Assembly (NCBI RefSeq): GCF_963676485.1
Contig: NZ_OY781114.1
Span: 682,001 to 746,000, forward strand
Length of the DNA stretch: 64,000 nt
Source of the DNA: an uncultured Cohaesibacter sp.
GTDB taxonomy: Bacteria > Pseudomonadota > Alphaproteobacteria > Rhizobiales > Cohaesibacteraceae
Reading direction: 5' to 3'
Part shown: one piece after another, positions 34,471 to 43,888 of the stretch
Layout of the letters: the number at the start of each line of letters is the position of its first letter
Numbering within the stretch: position 1 is the first letter of the stretch
Program-made: the position numbers and the translations under genes
Notes under the pieces: model-generated
Databases searched by the model: none
What the model was told of the DNA's origin: nothing
What the model saw: only the letters and a program-made list of their open reading frames with translations

Positions 34471-36066
34471 TCAATCAATGGATGCGGTTGGAATTTCATC
34501 TAAGAAATGCAGCACGCTATGCTGATTGCGCGCGTGCCGGAATTTCTCAATCGAGCTTTCCAGAGCCTCGACAAAGCGGATCATGTCCGTGTCGTTGCGT
34601 TGGGATAGTTCCTGCTTGACAACGCCCGACTGCGTATGGATTTCCGGCGCGTCATATTCGGCCAGCGTGTCCACTGTTTCGTAATAGGCGTTTGAAATCA
34701 GGGCGTAGTGGTTATATTCCGCCTCGATGCGCGGGGCGTAGAATTCGGGGTGGGTGTTGGTCAGCTTGGCCTGCTTGTAGGCCGCCTTGAATTTTCGGAT
34801 CGCTCGAGCGCTCAGGAACACTTCCATGGCCTGCAAACCGCCATTGGAGAGCATGACGCGCATATTGCGCGCCTTCAATTCGTTGCGGTGGGCAAACTCG
34901 TCCTGCAGCTGCCCTTGCAGCTCCCTGATTTTGGTCTGCAATTCAGCATTCTGCATCTGATCGGCCACCGCTTGCATCTGCTGAAGCGGCTGCTCATCGA
35001 GAGGACCATCCACCTGACGCTGTGTTTCTTCAAAGGCGGTTTCCAGACGAGGAACCTCAGACATATCACGCGGTAAGGACGACGTGCTCACTGCGATGCG
35101 GAAGCCCATTACACGACGTTTGAACTCCCCTCCCGCCTGAGCATCAAAAAACGGATATTCGTCGCGCCGGGCCGAGGTCATCAGATCTGGGCTATCCAGA
35201 AAAGACCCGCCACGCACCACGAAGCCACCAATCGCCCCATGCAGACGATCCGAACGGGTCATGCGGAAGGAATCCTGCACGATTTCGGCGGCGTTGCCAT
35301 AGATGTCATAGAGCCCCAGCGGGTTGGGCTTTTTCTTGCCAATCGGCTTGGCCTTACCCGAGGAAGACATGGCGCCATTATACCAAGCGTAATCATCTAT
35401 GGTGCCTTCGCTGAAGAAAACAGGCTCATTGCGCAGAGCAGCAGGAACAGCACTGCCGCCTCTGGCCGCAAATTCCCATTCCACTTCGCTTGGCAAGCGG
35501 GCAAAGCCATTGGCGGCCCCGATCTGGGAGAGAGTGGCCATCATGCTGGAAGGGTTGCTATAGAGCCAGATATTGAGCTTTCTGGTGAAATCAATCGCGT
35601 CATACCAGCTGACATTGGTAACGGGCACGTTGAGTTTTCGGCTCATGCGTCTTGGACAGCTATCCGGCCCTTTCATCACGGCATCATACTGGCCTTGCGT
35701 CACCTCATAGGCCCCGATCAGATAATAGCGCTCATGGGTTTCGTCATCCATGAGAGTGCCAGAAATATATTCGTGGTGGTTTTCCTCGATATAGCCGCGC
35801 GTCCGACCGGCATCGCGGCCAATCACGATGCGTTGGTCGCTCAAGGGGCCGACCGGTGAGCTTGGGTCTTCGGTGATGGTCACCACCTTTTTCAGCGCGA
35901 TCTTGCCACCGCATGGAATGGGCAACAGCAGGACGTCCGGATCACCAGCCGGATTGTAATATTTGGCGTCCCAAACCTCCTGCGACGAGGCGATGCCAGC
36001 GGAAAAAAGAAATAGGGAAAGGCCAGCAATGGCCCGTCTGACAGCACGAGAATATCTAATAGCCAC
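34471..36066 (-). CDS. Periplasmic SUMF/FGE-fold domain protein
   Basis: 531 residues. A signal peptide (about 1-28, ending IASS-Q) precedes an N-terminal beta-rich segment and a SUMF (formylglycine-generating-enzyme-like, C-type-lectin-fold) domain at about 100-330. Landmarks are YEVTQGQYDAVM, PVTNVSWYDAIDF, FARLPSEVEWEFAARGG and GLYDIYGNAAEIVQDSF. The block FVVRGGSFLDSPDLMTSARR lacks the active-site cysteines of true FGE (GGSYMC...C), so it is probably a binding rather than a catalytic module. A coiled coil (about 345-420) and a helical C-terminus follow. It overlaps the ABC permease gene by 11 bases. Confidence 0.8.
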   Translation of the reverse strand: MAIRYSRAVRRAIAGLSLFLFSAGIASSQEVWDAKYYNPAGDPDVLLLPIPCGGKIALKKVVTITEDPSSPVGPLSDQRIVIGRDAGRTRGYIEENHHEYISGTLMDDETHERYYLIGAYEVTQGQYDAVMKGPDSCPRRMSRKLNVPVTNVSWYDAIDFTRKLNIWLYSNPSSMMATLSQIGAANGFARLPSEVEWEFAARGGSAVPAALRNEPVFFSEGTIDDYAWYNGAMSSSGKAKPIGKKKPNPLGLYDIYGNAAEIVQDSFRMTRSDRLHGAIGGFVVRGGSFLDSPDLMTSARRDEYPFFDAQAGGEFKRRVMGFRIAVSTSSLPRDMSEVPRLETAFEETQRQVDGPLDEQPLQQMQAVADQMQNAELQTKIRELQGQLQDEFAHRNELKARNMRVMLSNGGLQAMEVFLSARAIRKFKAAYKQAKLTNTHPEFYAPRIEAEYNHYALISNAYYETVDTLAEYDAPEIHTQSGVVKQELSQRNDTDMIRFVEALESSIEKFRHARNQHSVLHFLDEIPTASID

Positions 36067-37246
36067 GGAACAGGTCCCCCGGACGAATATAGGTTGATTT
36101 CAAAGCGACAAAGGATGCGATCATGAGCTGGAGCAGGAAGGCCCCAGCGTCGATCAATGCGATATGGCGCATGGGAAGCGCGAAAATGGCAGCAAAATTG
36201 CCATAAACACCCTGAAACTGCATGTTGCCCAGCCATGCCAGCAGCAACGTCAGACCATCGGCCAGAAGAATGCCTCCCATGGCATTGAACAGGCCGATAA
36301 AGACAAAGAACATGGAAACACCGAACAGGCTTTGTCCCATGAGCCCCAAGAGGGCGACGTGAGGCCTCAGGCGCTCCAGCTGCACCACCATGCCCGACCA
36401 GACAGAGAGAGTAAGCCCGACAAACAACACCAGCCCGATAGCCAGAACAATGCCGCTGAGAATTTTGTCCAGCTGCTCAATGGCCTCTATGCGGGCAGCG
36501 TTGCTCTGCACCGAAAAACCCAAGCGTGTCATGTCATTGGCCAACGGCGCGACATGTTCGATGCGATCAGCATAAAGGCGCAGGCCTGAATAAACATCCG
36601 GCCGCTCGGCAAGAGACTTGCCCTTCTTGCCCCTCTCGGGCAAAGCAAAACCATCAATGAAAGCTTCCACTTCCTGAATAACAGAGGGAGCGACCATCAC
36701 CCATTGGCCAACGACATTTTCCCTCGAGATCACGCTGGCAATCGTCAGCGGAATGCGCAGCAGCTCTCTTTGCTTCTTGCGGTTGGTAGATATCTCGAAA
36801 GCATCACCGACACCAAGTCCGAGCTTTTCGGCCAAATCCCGCGTGATGATGGCATCGCCCTTCCCAGACAGCGCCTCACCGGCTTCCAAAAGCGGATCTC
36901 CCGCACCGGTCGGCAGCAGTGACGCAGGGGTTCTGTCCCGGCCATTATCATGGCTGGCAAAAGCGCGGGAGGCCAGATAGCGGGCGGTCGGCATGATGAA
37001 GCCGATGCCATCGAGTGCTTCTATTTCCTTGAGTTTTTCCGGCGTCAGGACGTAATCCCCCTTCACCCGGATTTCCAGGCTCGCCGGAGACGTGCGAAGG
37101 TCGTCGAGCATTGACTGGATGAAACCGACTTTCATGCTCCAAAGCAGCATGGTCGGCACCAAGACCGAGATAAGGGCAATCATCGCCGCAATATTGGGTT
37201 TTGGAGAGCGCAGGATGCTCTTTATGGCCAGATCCAGTGCAATCAT
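36056..37246 (-). CDS. FtsX/LolC-like ABC transporter permease
   Basis: 396 residues with the FtsX/MacB/LolC topology. One N-terminal TM (about 20-38) is followed by a large periplasmic domain (about 40-260, with GDAIITRDLAEKLGLGVGDAFEI) and three C-terminal helices (about 270-295, 310-345, 365-388). Such permeases are mechanotransmitters: they pull on periplasmic or lipidated partners rather than moving small solutes. It pairs with the ATPase encoded immediately upstream (ATGA overlap). Given the two lipoproteins and the SUMF protein downstream, those are candidate partners. Confidence 0.82.
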   Translation of the reverse strand: MIALDLAIKSILRSPKPNIAAMIALISVLVPTMLLWSMKVGFIQSMLDDLRTSPASLEIRVKGDYVLTPEKLKEIEALDGIGFIMPTARYLASRAFASHDNGRDRTPASLLPTGAGDPLLEAGEALSGKGDAIITRDLAEKLGLGVGDAFEISTNRKKQRELLRIPLTIASVISRENVVGQWVMVAPSVIQEVEAFIDGFALPERGKKGKSLAERPDVYSGLRLYADRIEHVAPLANDMTRLGFSVQSNAARIEAIEQLDKILSGIVLAIGLVLFVGLTLSVWSGMVVQLERLRPHVALLGLMGQSLFGVSMFFVFIGLFNAMGGILLADGLTLLLAWLGNMQFQGVYGNFAAIFALPMRHIALIDAGAFLLQLMIASFVALKSTYIRPGDLFRGY

Positions 37247-37980
37247 GATCTGCTTTTCTCCACGCCTGATTGACGGGCGAGCGTTGCAGACATGGCATTG
37301 TCCGCAAGCATTCTGGTCTTGATTTCGTAAAAATCAAAGCCATAGGCTTTGGCCAGATCCCAGTCATGGGTGATCATGATGAGAAGGGCGCCGGTGCGTT
37401 CGGCAGCCCAGATGATGGTCTCGATGCAGTCTCGTGCAGTTCTGGGGTCGAGGGCTCCCGTTGGCTCGTCGCAAAGAATGATGGAGGGGCGGTGGGCCAG
37501 CGAACGGGCAATGGCCGTGCGCTGTTTCTGTCCCACCGAAATTTCATCAGGCATGGCATCGGCGATCATACCAATGCCCAGCCGCTTAAATAGCTGATCG
37601 ACAAATGCTGCATCGGGGCGGGTTGAAATGCGTTGTTGCAGCAGGGTGTTCTCCCGCACAGACAGAAAGGGAAAGAGCGGGCTCTTCTGCATGACATAGC
37701 CGAAATAGCTGGCGCGCAGGCGGGCACTTTTGCGCCGGTTTTTCGAGGCCGCATTCAGATCGTGGGTTTTACCATCAACAGAAAGCTCAAACTGCTCGCA
37801 GACGCTCGGTTGGCTGGCCATGGCCAGAATATCCATGGCCGTTGTCTTGCCCGAACCTGTGGTGCCGACCACTGCAATCTTCTCCCCGCCCTTTGCCTTG
37901 AAGGCGGGGATATGCAGGTCGAACGCCCGATCAGGGTCTTTCAGGCTCTTGCGTATATTGCGAACAGTGAGTGCGATCAT
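37243..37980 (-). CDS. ABC transporter ATPase, LolD/MacB/FtsE-like
   Basis: 245 residues. Walker A GTTGSGKT (39-46), Q-loop YVMQKS, a slightly atypical signature ISVGQKQRTAIAR in place of LSGGQ, Walker B IILCDEPTGALD and switch histidine THD are all present, so it should hydrolyse ATP. It overlaps the preceding vWA gene and the following permease gene by 4 bases each (ATGA). It powers the permease at 36056-37246. Confidence 0.88.
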   Translation of the reverse strand: MIALTVRNIRKSLKDPDRAFDLHIPAFKAKGGEKIAVVGTTGSGKTTAMDILAMASQPSVCEQFELSVDGKTHDLNAASKNRRKSARLRASYFGYVMQKSPLFPFLSVRENTLLQQRISTRPDAAFVDQLFKRLGIGMIADAMPDEISVGQKQRTAIARSLAHRPSIILCDEPTGALDPRTARDCIETIIWAAERTGALLIMITHDWDLAKAYGFDFYEIKTRMLADNAMSATLARQSGVEKSRS

Positions 37981-39863
37981 GGCATGCGGTCCAGCGAAAT
38001 CGTCGTGACGGCTTCTCCCGGCGCGGCATTTTCATGCAAGTCGAACCAACGGTCGGGATCGGAATGCACCCGCTCGTAATAACGCAGCTTTGATTCCAAG
38101 CCATTCATGATGTCCCGCTGCTCAGGCGCGCTGAGGGTCACCCAATCGGCCATGGTCATGGCCGTGGTCTGGCTCTTGTAGGGAAGATCATCAAGATATT
38201 CGGCGATGGCGTCGCCAAGGCTCTGGTCATCGCGGATCTGGGTCGGATCGTTCGAGGTGCGCAGTGCCAGATCCTGTATGCTGCGGAAAAAGGCGTTGGC
38301 ATCGATGATGCCACCGGGCTTATTGGCCTGATCCACGATCTCGCGCAGATTCTGCGCCATTGTCGAAAGCTGGTTCTTCGTCAGCAGAATGCGGATATCA
38401 AGAGCCTGTCGCGCATAGGCAGCGAAAGCACGGTCGATGGTCCATGCGCGATAGAATTCCGGGGCCTGCTCGCCCTGCTGATTGCCGCGATATTCCAACT
38501 GGAATGCCTTTGCCGCGCGGCGCAGATTGGCCTCGGTGGAATTGTCATTGGCGTCCGGCTCTTGGATTTCCTTGTCTTTCTGGATGTCCTGCGAGGTGGC
38601 AACGATCTGGCTGGCAATCAGGCTGACGCCATTGCCAAAGGCGCGCACACTGCCATCGGACACGTCGGTGTAAAGATCATTCATGGAACCGACAAGGCGG
38701 GAAGCCTGCCGATATTGCAGCTCGGCGGTGCGGTGGTCTTTCTTGCCCGCGGGCGTTTTCAGATGCATCACCAGAAGGCGGATGCCCTTGTCGTTGAGGT
38801 CTCCGGCCAGCTCGGGGATGTCCAGTTCGTGCGCATAATTGTCGCCAAACTCAGGTGACTTGGCCCCGGCATCAGTGACCAGAATCATATATTTGGCCGC
38901 GTAGGGCTGCCAGTTGTTATCGTTGCTGGCAAAGGCGATGCCCCCAATGGCATCCTCGTCGAACCCGACGGTTGGCACCTTGGCAACGTCCATATTGTCG
39001 ATTGCCGCGAGGAACTGGTTGACATCGGAATGCTGATCAAGCGGCAGCAGGTTCTTGACATTGTAGCCGATGCCCGGGTTGGTGCTTGTCGACTGGCGAT
39101 AGCCCACCAGCCCGAAGGAGACCTTGCCTGCCAGCGGAGAATTCTCAAGCTGCACACCGATCTGCTCGATGACTTCCTTGGTCTGGCGGATATAGGGGCC
39201 CATGGAGATGGTGGTATCGATGACGAAGACGACGCCTGCCCTGAAATCCTCAACGGTGCGGCGTGCACTGGCGGCCGTCACCGAGCCCACTTGCAGCATG
39301 TTGCCTTCATTGTCATCGGGGAAATAGATGGATTCATGATCCAGAATGGGCAACAGGTAGAAGTTATTATTGTCGTTGATGGCGTTTTCCGGCTCCACAG
39401 CCACGATATCGGGGCTGTTGGCGAATTCATCGGGCGTTTGATACGCCTCAATATCTTCCGCAAGAACATTGAAATCCTTGAAGAAAAGGTGACGCACACG
39501 TCCGGCTTCAGCCCGGTTGTTAAAGGCCACAACGATAGACTGTTTCCAATCGACCACCTTGTCAGAGGCGATCCAGCCAGCAGCATCACCCCGGCTGTTG
39601 ATCCCCACTTCGGTGAAACCGTCCTGCTCGCCATACACATAATAGACGGCAAAGGCGGGCACATTGCCCTTGATCACCTGCGCGCTTGGCGAGGCGGCAG
39701 AGAGCAACTGGCTGCCCGGTTTGGTCACGATCCTGCGGTAGAGGGTCTTCTTGCCTTGCATGAGAAGCGCTTCCCGCGCGAAGGCAGACTGTTCAAGTCC
39801 GGCAAGAGGAATGAGCGTCAGGTTTGCAATCAATAGAACAAGAATAAGAGCAAATTTCTTCAT
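37977..39863 (-). CDS. Secreted vWA protein with SH3-like N-terminal domain
   Basis: 628 residues. A cleavable signal peptide (1-29, ending SAFA-R) precedes an SH3-like beta domain (about 35-110, with PAFAVYYVYGEQDGFTEVG and GWIASDKVVDW), an acidic spacer and a vWA domain from about 209. The MIDAS is VFVIDTTISMG (Asp216, Thr218, Ser220) with VTDAGAKSPE later. A large helical C-terminal region (about 430-628) follows. Export without lipid or TM anchor makes it a soluble periplasmic metal-dependent binder. It is coupled to the ABC ATPase gene by a 4-base overlap. Confidence 0.82.
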   Translation of the reverse strand: MKKFALILVLLIANLTLIPLAGLEQSAFAREALLMQGKKTLYRRIVTKPGSQLLSAASPSAQVIKGNVPAFAVYYVYGEQDGFTEVGINSRGDAAGWIASDKVVDWKQSIVVAFNNRAEAGRVRHLFFKDFNVLAEDIEAYQTPDEFANSPDIVAVEPENAINDNNNFYLLPILDHESIYFPDDNEGNMLQVGSVTAASARRTVEDFRAGVVFVIDTTISMGPYIRQTKEVIEQIGVQLENSPLAGKVSFGLVGYRQSTSTNPGIGYNVKNLLPLDQHSDVNQFLAAIDNMDVAKVPTVGFDEDAIGGIAFASNDNNWQPYAAKYMILVTDAGAKSPEFGDNYAHELDIPELAGDLNDKGIRLLVMHLKTPAGKKDHRTAELQYRQASRLVGSMNDLYTDVSDGSVRAFGNGVSLIASQIVATSQDIQKDKEIQEPDANDNSTEANLRRAAKAFQLEYRGNQQGEQAPEFYRAWTIDRAFAAYARQALDIRILLTKNQLSTMAQNLREIVDQANKPGGIIDANAFFRSIQDLALRTSNDPTQIRDDQSLGDAIAEYLDDLPYKSQTTAMTMADWVTLSAPEQRDIMNGLESKLRYYERVHSDPDRWFDLHENAAPGEAVTTISLDRMP

Positions 39864-39881
39864 GGAGCCAACCTTTCAAGC

Positions 39882-41120
39882 TTATCTGCAATAGTCGTCG
39901 ACGGCGGTGCGGGCGTCTGCATCCTGATAATAATTCGGCTCAAGGAACTGACAGAGAGACCGGATATTCGCTGCAGCATTGGCGTCTCCACCAGCCTTGA
40001 GGCGCGTATAGGCATCCAGCGCCGTATTGGCATTCTTGATGACCGATGCGCCCGCCTCATCCGGCTTGGTGGGGTCATAGCGTTCTGCATAGGCGCGCAG
40101 AGCTGGCGCATAGCCCTTGTTGGAAGCAAGGCGCAGAAATTCAGCCGACATATCGCTGAGTTCGGCGGTCCGAGCCGTTTCCTCTGAGGCTTGATAGAGT
40201 TCCTGCCCGGACATCTGCCCGTTCATCATCTGCTGCTGCCAATAGCTGCGGCCTCTGGCCATCTGACGCTCCGGCGCCCCTTGATCCGGCGCAGCAGCGG
40301 GTGGCGCTGAAGGCTCTGAAACGGTGGCAGGCTCTTCAACAGGCGCTTGGTCAGCCTGCTGGCTGAAGGAATCCAACCCGGCCAGCAGATAGGGTTGGAA
40401 ATACCAACCAAGCAATCCAATCGCGATCAACAGCCAGAAAACAGCCAGCCCGACAATGGCCTTCCGGCTAATCCGTGCCGACGGTTTCTCCGTAATGGAC
40501 GGGTCGGCATAATCGATCAGGCTCGGGTCCAGCGCGATGGTTTCCCCCGGCATAAACTGGCCGCCCTTGGCTGCCTCAGTCTCTGAGAGCTCGGCATTGG
40601 CTTCTTCGCCTGTCTGCGCTGTGCTCTTGTTGGAGCCGCTCCCTTTGACATTGACCGCCAGATCGCTTGGTTTTGTTTTTTGATGCGCATCTGCGGCAGG
40701 TTTGGAGGAGACGATGCCAAAGCCGGATGATTTGCGACCGGAAATGGGCACAACAGGCCAGAAGTCTTCTTCGAAAAGACCCGTGCCTGCGATGGTTATC
40801 TTGATGAAATCCCCTTCACCGAGATGGTCGACAATGGACGGGCCAAGCAACATGCGCCCACCGTCCACCGCGTCGACGGGCAGATGTTCCGGCACGCTTT
40901 GCCAGCCACTGCTGCCGAGATAGCGATCCTTGTCTGTTTCGCGCTCAATGATCAAGGCTGTCTCGGGCGTTGCAGCGTGGTCCATGCTGAGCCAGGCATG
41001 CCCGGGACCGTGTTCCTTATGCGCCGAAAGTATTCTCATTTCCTGCTCACTTTCCGATAAATTCTCGCGTGCCATGCGCTGCTTTGCTGGCGATCTGTAA
41101 AGGGCGCGCCCTGCGCCCAT
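39882..41120 (-). CDS. Single-TM protein with periplasmic helical-repeat tail
   Basis: 412 residues. A cytoplasmic N-terminal domain (about 28-130) is followed by a disordered Ser/Lys-rich stretch, one TM helix (about 221-242), a Pro/Ala/Glu linker and a helical C-terminus. The tail (about 310-412) contains LRLASNKGYAPALRAYAERY, resembling Sel1/TPR-type repeats. Topology is N-in/C-out. AAGGGA lies 7 bases before the chosen ATG; internal ATGs at 41075 and 41039 are possible alternatives. It follows the SrfC-like gene by 20 bases. No family recognised for the cytoplasmic domain. Confidence 0.75.
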   Translation of the reverse strand: MGAGRALYRSPAKQRMARENLSESEQEMRILSAHKEHGPGHAWLSMDHAATPETALIIERETDKDRYLGSSGWQSVPEHLPVDAVDGGRMLLGPSIVDHLGEGDFIKITIAGTGLFEEDFWPVVPISGRKSSGFGIVSSKPAADAHQKTKPSDLAVNVKGSGSNKSTAQTGEEANAELSETEAAKGGQFMPGETIALDPSLIDYADPSITEKPSARISRKAIVGLAVFWLLIAIGLLGWYFQPYLLAGLDSFSQQADQAPVEEPATVSEPSAPPAAAPDQGAPERQMARGRSYWQQQMMNGQMSGQELYQASEETARTAELSDMSAEFLRLASNKGYAPALRAYAERYDPTKPDEAGASVIKNANTALDAYTRLKAGGDANAAANIRSLCQFLEPNYYQDADARTAVDDYCR

Positions 41121-41140
41121 AATGCATTCCCTTGGATGCG

Positions 41141-43876
41141 TTACTTTGAGAGCCTTTCCAGAATGCCGCCCAATCTGGCATTGAGTTCAGGATCAACATC
41201 GAGCGTGTCGCCCAGAGCGTTATCCTGCACGACCTTGAAAAAGGCATGCAGCCAGCTGTCGACATAGCGGGTTGTGAAGGCGTCGGGTTCATTGGTGATG
41301 CCACTGGTGTCAAAGGCTACGGCTCTTGCCTTGAACACCGGCTGGCTTCCCGTCTCATATTCGATCACGGCCCGTTTTTCCTCAGGCAGCAGCGACATGC
41401 CCAGATCGGCAATGAAACCGTTGGTTACATGCTCGGCGGCAAGCGTGGCCTTATTGAGCAGTTCATCACGCCGATCCACGAAGGCGATACTCGCAATCTG
41501 TTCGGCCAGAAGATCGGTCAGTTTGACCCGACGCACAGCCAGCGCGATTTCCTTGGCAATCTCGCGCAAGGCGTCGGCGGACACCCCTGTCAGGGTCGAA
41601 AGGCTCGGATTGTCAGCTTGCTCGAACAGATTTTCAATCATCGTCACAATGGCCGCTTCGGCCAGCAGGCGCTGACGGTTCTTCGTTGGGGCTTTTGAAG
41701 GTGTCTGGATAATCTTTGCCTCCGCCCCTGCCCCTGCGGGCGCACTGGCCGGCGCGCCGCTTCTACCCGGGGTTGGCCTTGGCCTGACGCGCCCGGCTCC
41801 GGGACGGGGACGAGAGGGCGCAACCGATGCCACCGCCTGGGACGCCTCAGTCCCGTCGTCCGTGCGGGTTTCAATGGCCCGACTAAGACTTGCCTCATGA
41901 AGACGGCTTGCCAGCACACCCGGATCCAGCATCAAGCCACGCAACAGGGAGCCAAAGCGCATCCGCTCATCGCAGATATAAAGCTCTTGCAAAACCTGAT
42001 CGGCCACCGCCAGCCGTTCGTCCAGCCGAACAGAGGAATCCGAGCTGACATAATAGGCAGACAGGCGTTCGGAAAGACGCAGCCGCAGCTTCTTGAGGCG
42101 GTCCTGTATCTGCCTTTCCTTGATCTGGGGATTACAGACCGGCGAGAGATTTCTTGCGATGTGGGACGCGCCGCCATCATTGAGCTCCATCATCTGCTCG
42201 AACGCTTCGGCCGGATTGCTGAAATGCTCCTGCACTGGCTCAACGCTGACGAAGGTGTTCTTGAGGTCATCAAGGAACCCTTTTTCGCTCTCCCTGACAC
42301 CAATCTCGCTCTGACCATCGATATCGAATATTTCGCGGTTGAGAATGTTGGGATTGCGCATCAAGTAGCAATTCTTGAAAGGCTCACCAGGCGTCCAGTT
42401 TTTCACCCATGTATCCGCACTGCCGCCATAGGACTGGATAAGCGGATTTTCCACCGCGCCGCCCAATCGGCCTTCCAGCCCGAAGGAACTGTCGCTGGTC
42501 TTACGGGTAAAATGCAGGTCGAACTTGGTGAAAATGAAGAATAGCAAAACTTCCTTGTTCAGCCGATCTTCAGGCTTTGGCCCGTGGGTCGCGGTGATCC
42601 ATTTGGCCACCACCTGAGGCAACTGGTCCACGTCAAGATTGTTGGGCTGGGCGCAGAGCAACATGGAGGTGATCTCCTGCTCTGCCACATAGCGCTGGAA
42701 GAGATATTCCACCTTTCCGCGCAATAGCAGGGTCTGCAGGGTCTTGTCCGGATTCTGCGCCAGATATTTGGCGATACCCTTCAGATTGCTATCATCATCA
42801 TCTTCTTCGAAATCGGCAGCTTTCAGGCCGCGACTGCGATAGCCGGGAAAATCGAGCAGGTCGGTATGATCGAAAAAGTCCCAGGGCTTGTCCTGAATGG
42901 TGATGAGGATCTCAGCCGTCAACGCCGCCACTGAAGAGCGCGGCAATGAGGCTGAGGCCCCGCTCAATGTCTTGACTTCGATCAGCTCGCTGGAACCCTT
43001 CGAGATGTCGGACAATCCCGCCACCGTGATGATGCTGGTGATCTCGGGATTGGTTGCGTCGATGGCAGCAAGGGGTACATAGGCGGTCTTGGGAAAATCC
43101 AGACGCTGCAGAGCCGTGACCAGATCAACATAGAGCTTAGTGATCGGCTCTTCCTTGCCCCAGAGGATCGAGAAGAATTGCCCCAGATCGGCGATAGACA
43201 AATTGGGACAAATATCGGCAGCGGCCATCCAGAAGGCATCAAGCTTGGCAGTAAGGGCCGAAGCGCTCATATATTGGGTGAAATATTCTTGCAGATCCCA
43301 GACGTCTTCCGGCTTCAGACCATTATTCTGGCCGCCACTGCTGGCACTAGAAAATCCGCTGATATGTTCGGCAATCTCGCCACTTTCCGGAAAGCTGTTC
43401 GGGCGTCCATCAAAGAAATAGGCGTTTGCGATGATCTTGATCAGATCCGCGTGCGAGAGCCAGCGCAGGCAGACCGGAAAGCCGACCGGCGTCGTCTCCT
43501 TGTTGATCGTGAAGCGGGTAACAAGCCCGGTGGATTCCCCTTCCTTGTCGATATTGATCTGCTTGATATAGCTGATCGGCTCATCAACGCCATCAAAGAC
43601 CGCGTAAAGCTCGTCATTGGAACGCGCCAGCACGGAAATCAGGTGCGACTTGCCAACCTGACTGGCGCCGAACACGGCAACCGCCATGGGGCGAGTGGCA
43701 GCTTCGGAAAGGCGAAGGGCATCCACCACACCGCGCTTGAGCTCTCGCTCAATAGACCTGGCGGCCTCCCCGATGCGATCCACATTGGCGGGCATCTTGA
43801 GCCAGTCAACGCCTTCCTGTGCGGCGTTGGCGGTTTCTTTTGTCTTTTTAAGCAGCTGCTCGTTTACAATCATCAT
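41141..43876 (-). CDS. srfC: SrfC-like large GTPase (virulence factor SrfC family)
   Basis: 911 residues, cytoplasmic. An N-terminal helical segment precedes a P-loop NTPase domain with G1 FGASQVGKS (70-77), G3 DFPG (342-345) and G4 TKFD (450-453), so it is a GTPase of the TRAFAC type. Long helical regions follow, interrupted by a Pro/Ala/Arg linker (about 690-735: RPRPGAGRVRPRPTPGRSG). SrfC is known from the srfABC locus of Salmonella and other enterics, where its biochemical role is unclear. Here it lies 12 bases after an SrfB-like gene. The dynamin-like size and layout suggest nucleotide-driven assembly, which is inference. Confidence 0.85.
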   Translation of the reverse strand: MMIVNEQLLKKTKETANAAQEGVDWLKMPANVDRIGEAARSIERELKRGVVDALRLSEAATRPMAVAVFGASQVGKSHLISVLARSNDELYAVFDGVDEPISYIKQINIDKEGESTGLVTRFTINKETTPVGFPVCLRWLSHADLIKIIANAYFFDGRPNSFPESGEIAEHISGFSSASSGGQNNGLKPEDVWDLQEYFTQYMSASALTAKLDAFWMAAADICPNLSIADLGQFFSILWGKEEPITKLYVDLVTALQRLDFPKTAYVPLAAIDATNPEITSIITVAGLSDISKGSSELIEVKTLSGASASLPRSSVAALTAEILITIQDKPWDFFDHTDLLDFPGYRSRGLKAADFEEDDDDSNLKGIAKYLAQNPDKTLQTLLLRGKVEYLFQRYVAEQEITSMLLCAQPNNLDVDQLPQVVAKWITATHGPKPEDRLNKEVLLFFIFTKFDLHFTRKTSDSSFGLEGRLGGAVENPLIQSYGGSADTWVKNWTPGEPFKNCYLMRNPNILNREIFDIDGQSEIGVRESEKGFLDDLKNTFVSVEPVQEHFSNPAEAFEQMMELNDGGASHIARNLSPVCNPQIKERQIQDRLKKLRLRLSERLSAYYVSSDSSVRLDERLAVADQVLQELYICDERMRFGSLLRGLMLDPGVLASRLHEASLSRAIETRTDDGTEASQAVASVAPSRPRPGAGRVRPRPTPGRSGAPASAPAGAGAEAKIIQTPSKAPTKNRQRLLAEAAIVTMIENLFEQADNPSLSTLTGVSADALREIAKEIALAVRRVKLTDLLAEQIASIAFVDRRDELLNKATLAAEHVTNGFIADLGMSLLPEEKRAVIEYETGSQPVFKARAVAFDTSGITNEPDAFTTRYVDSWLHAFFKVVQDNALGDTLDVDPELNARLGGILERLSK

Positions 43877-43888
43877 TTTTCGGCCCCG

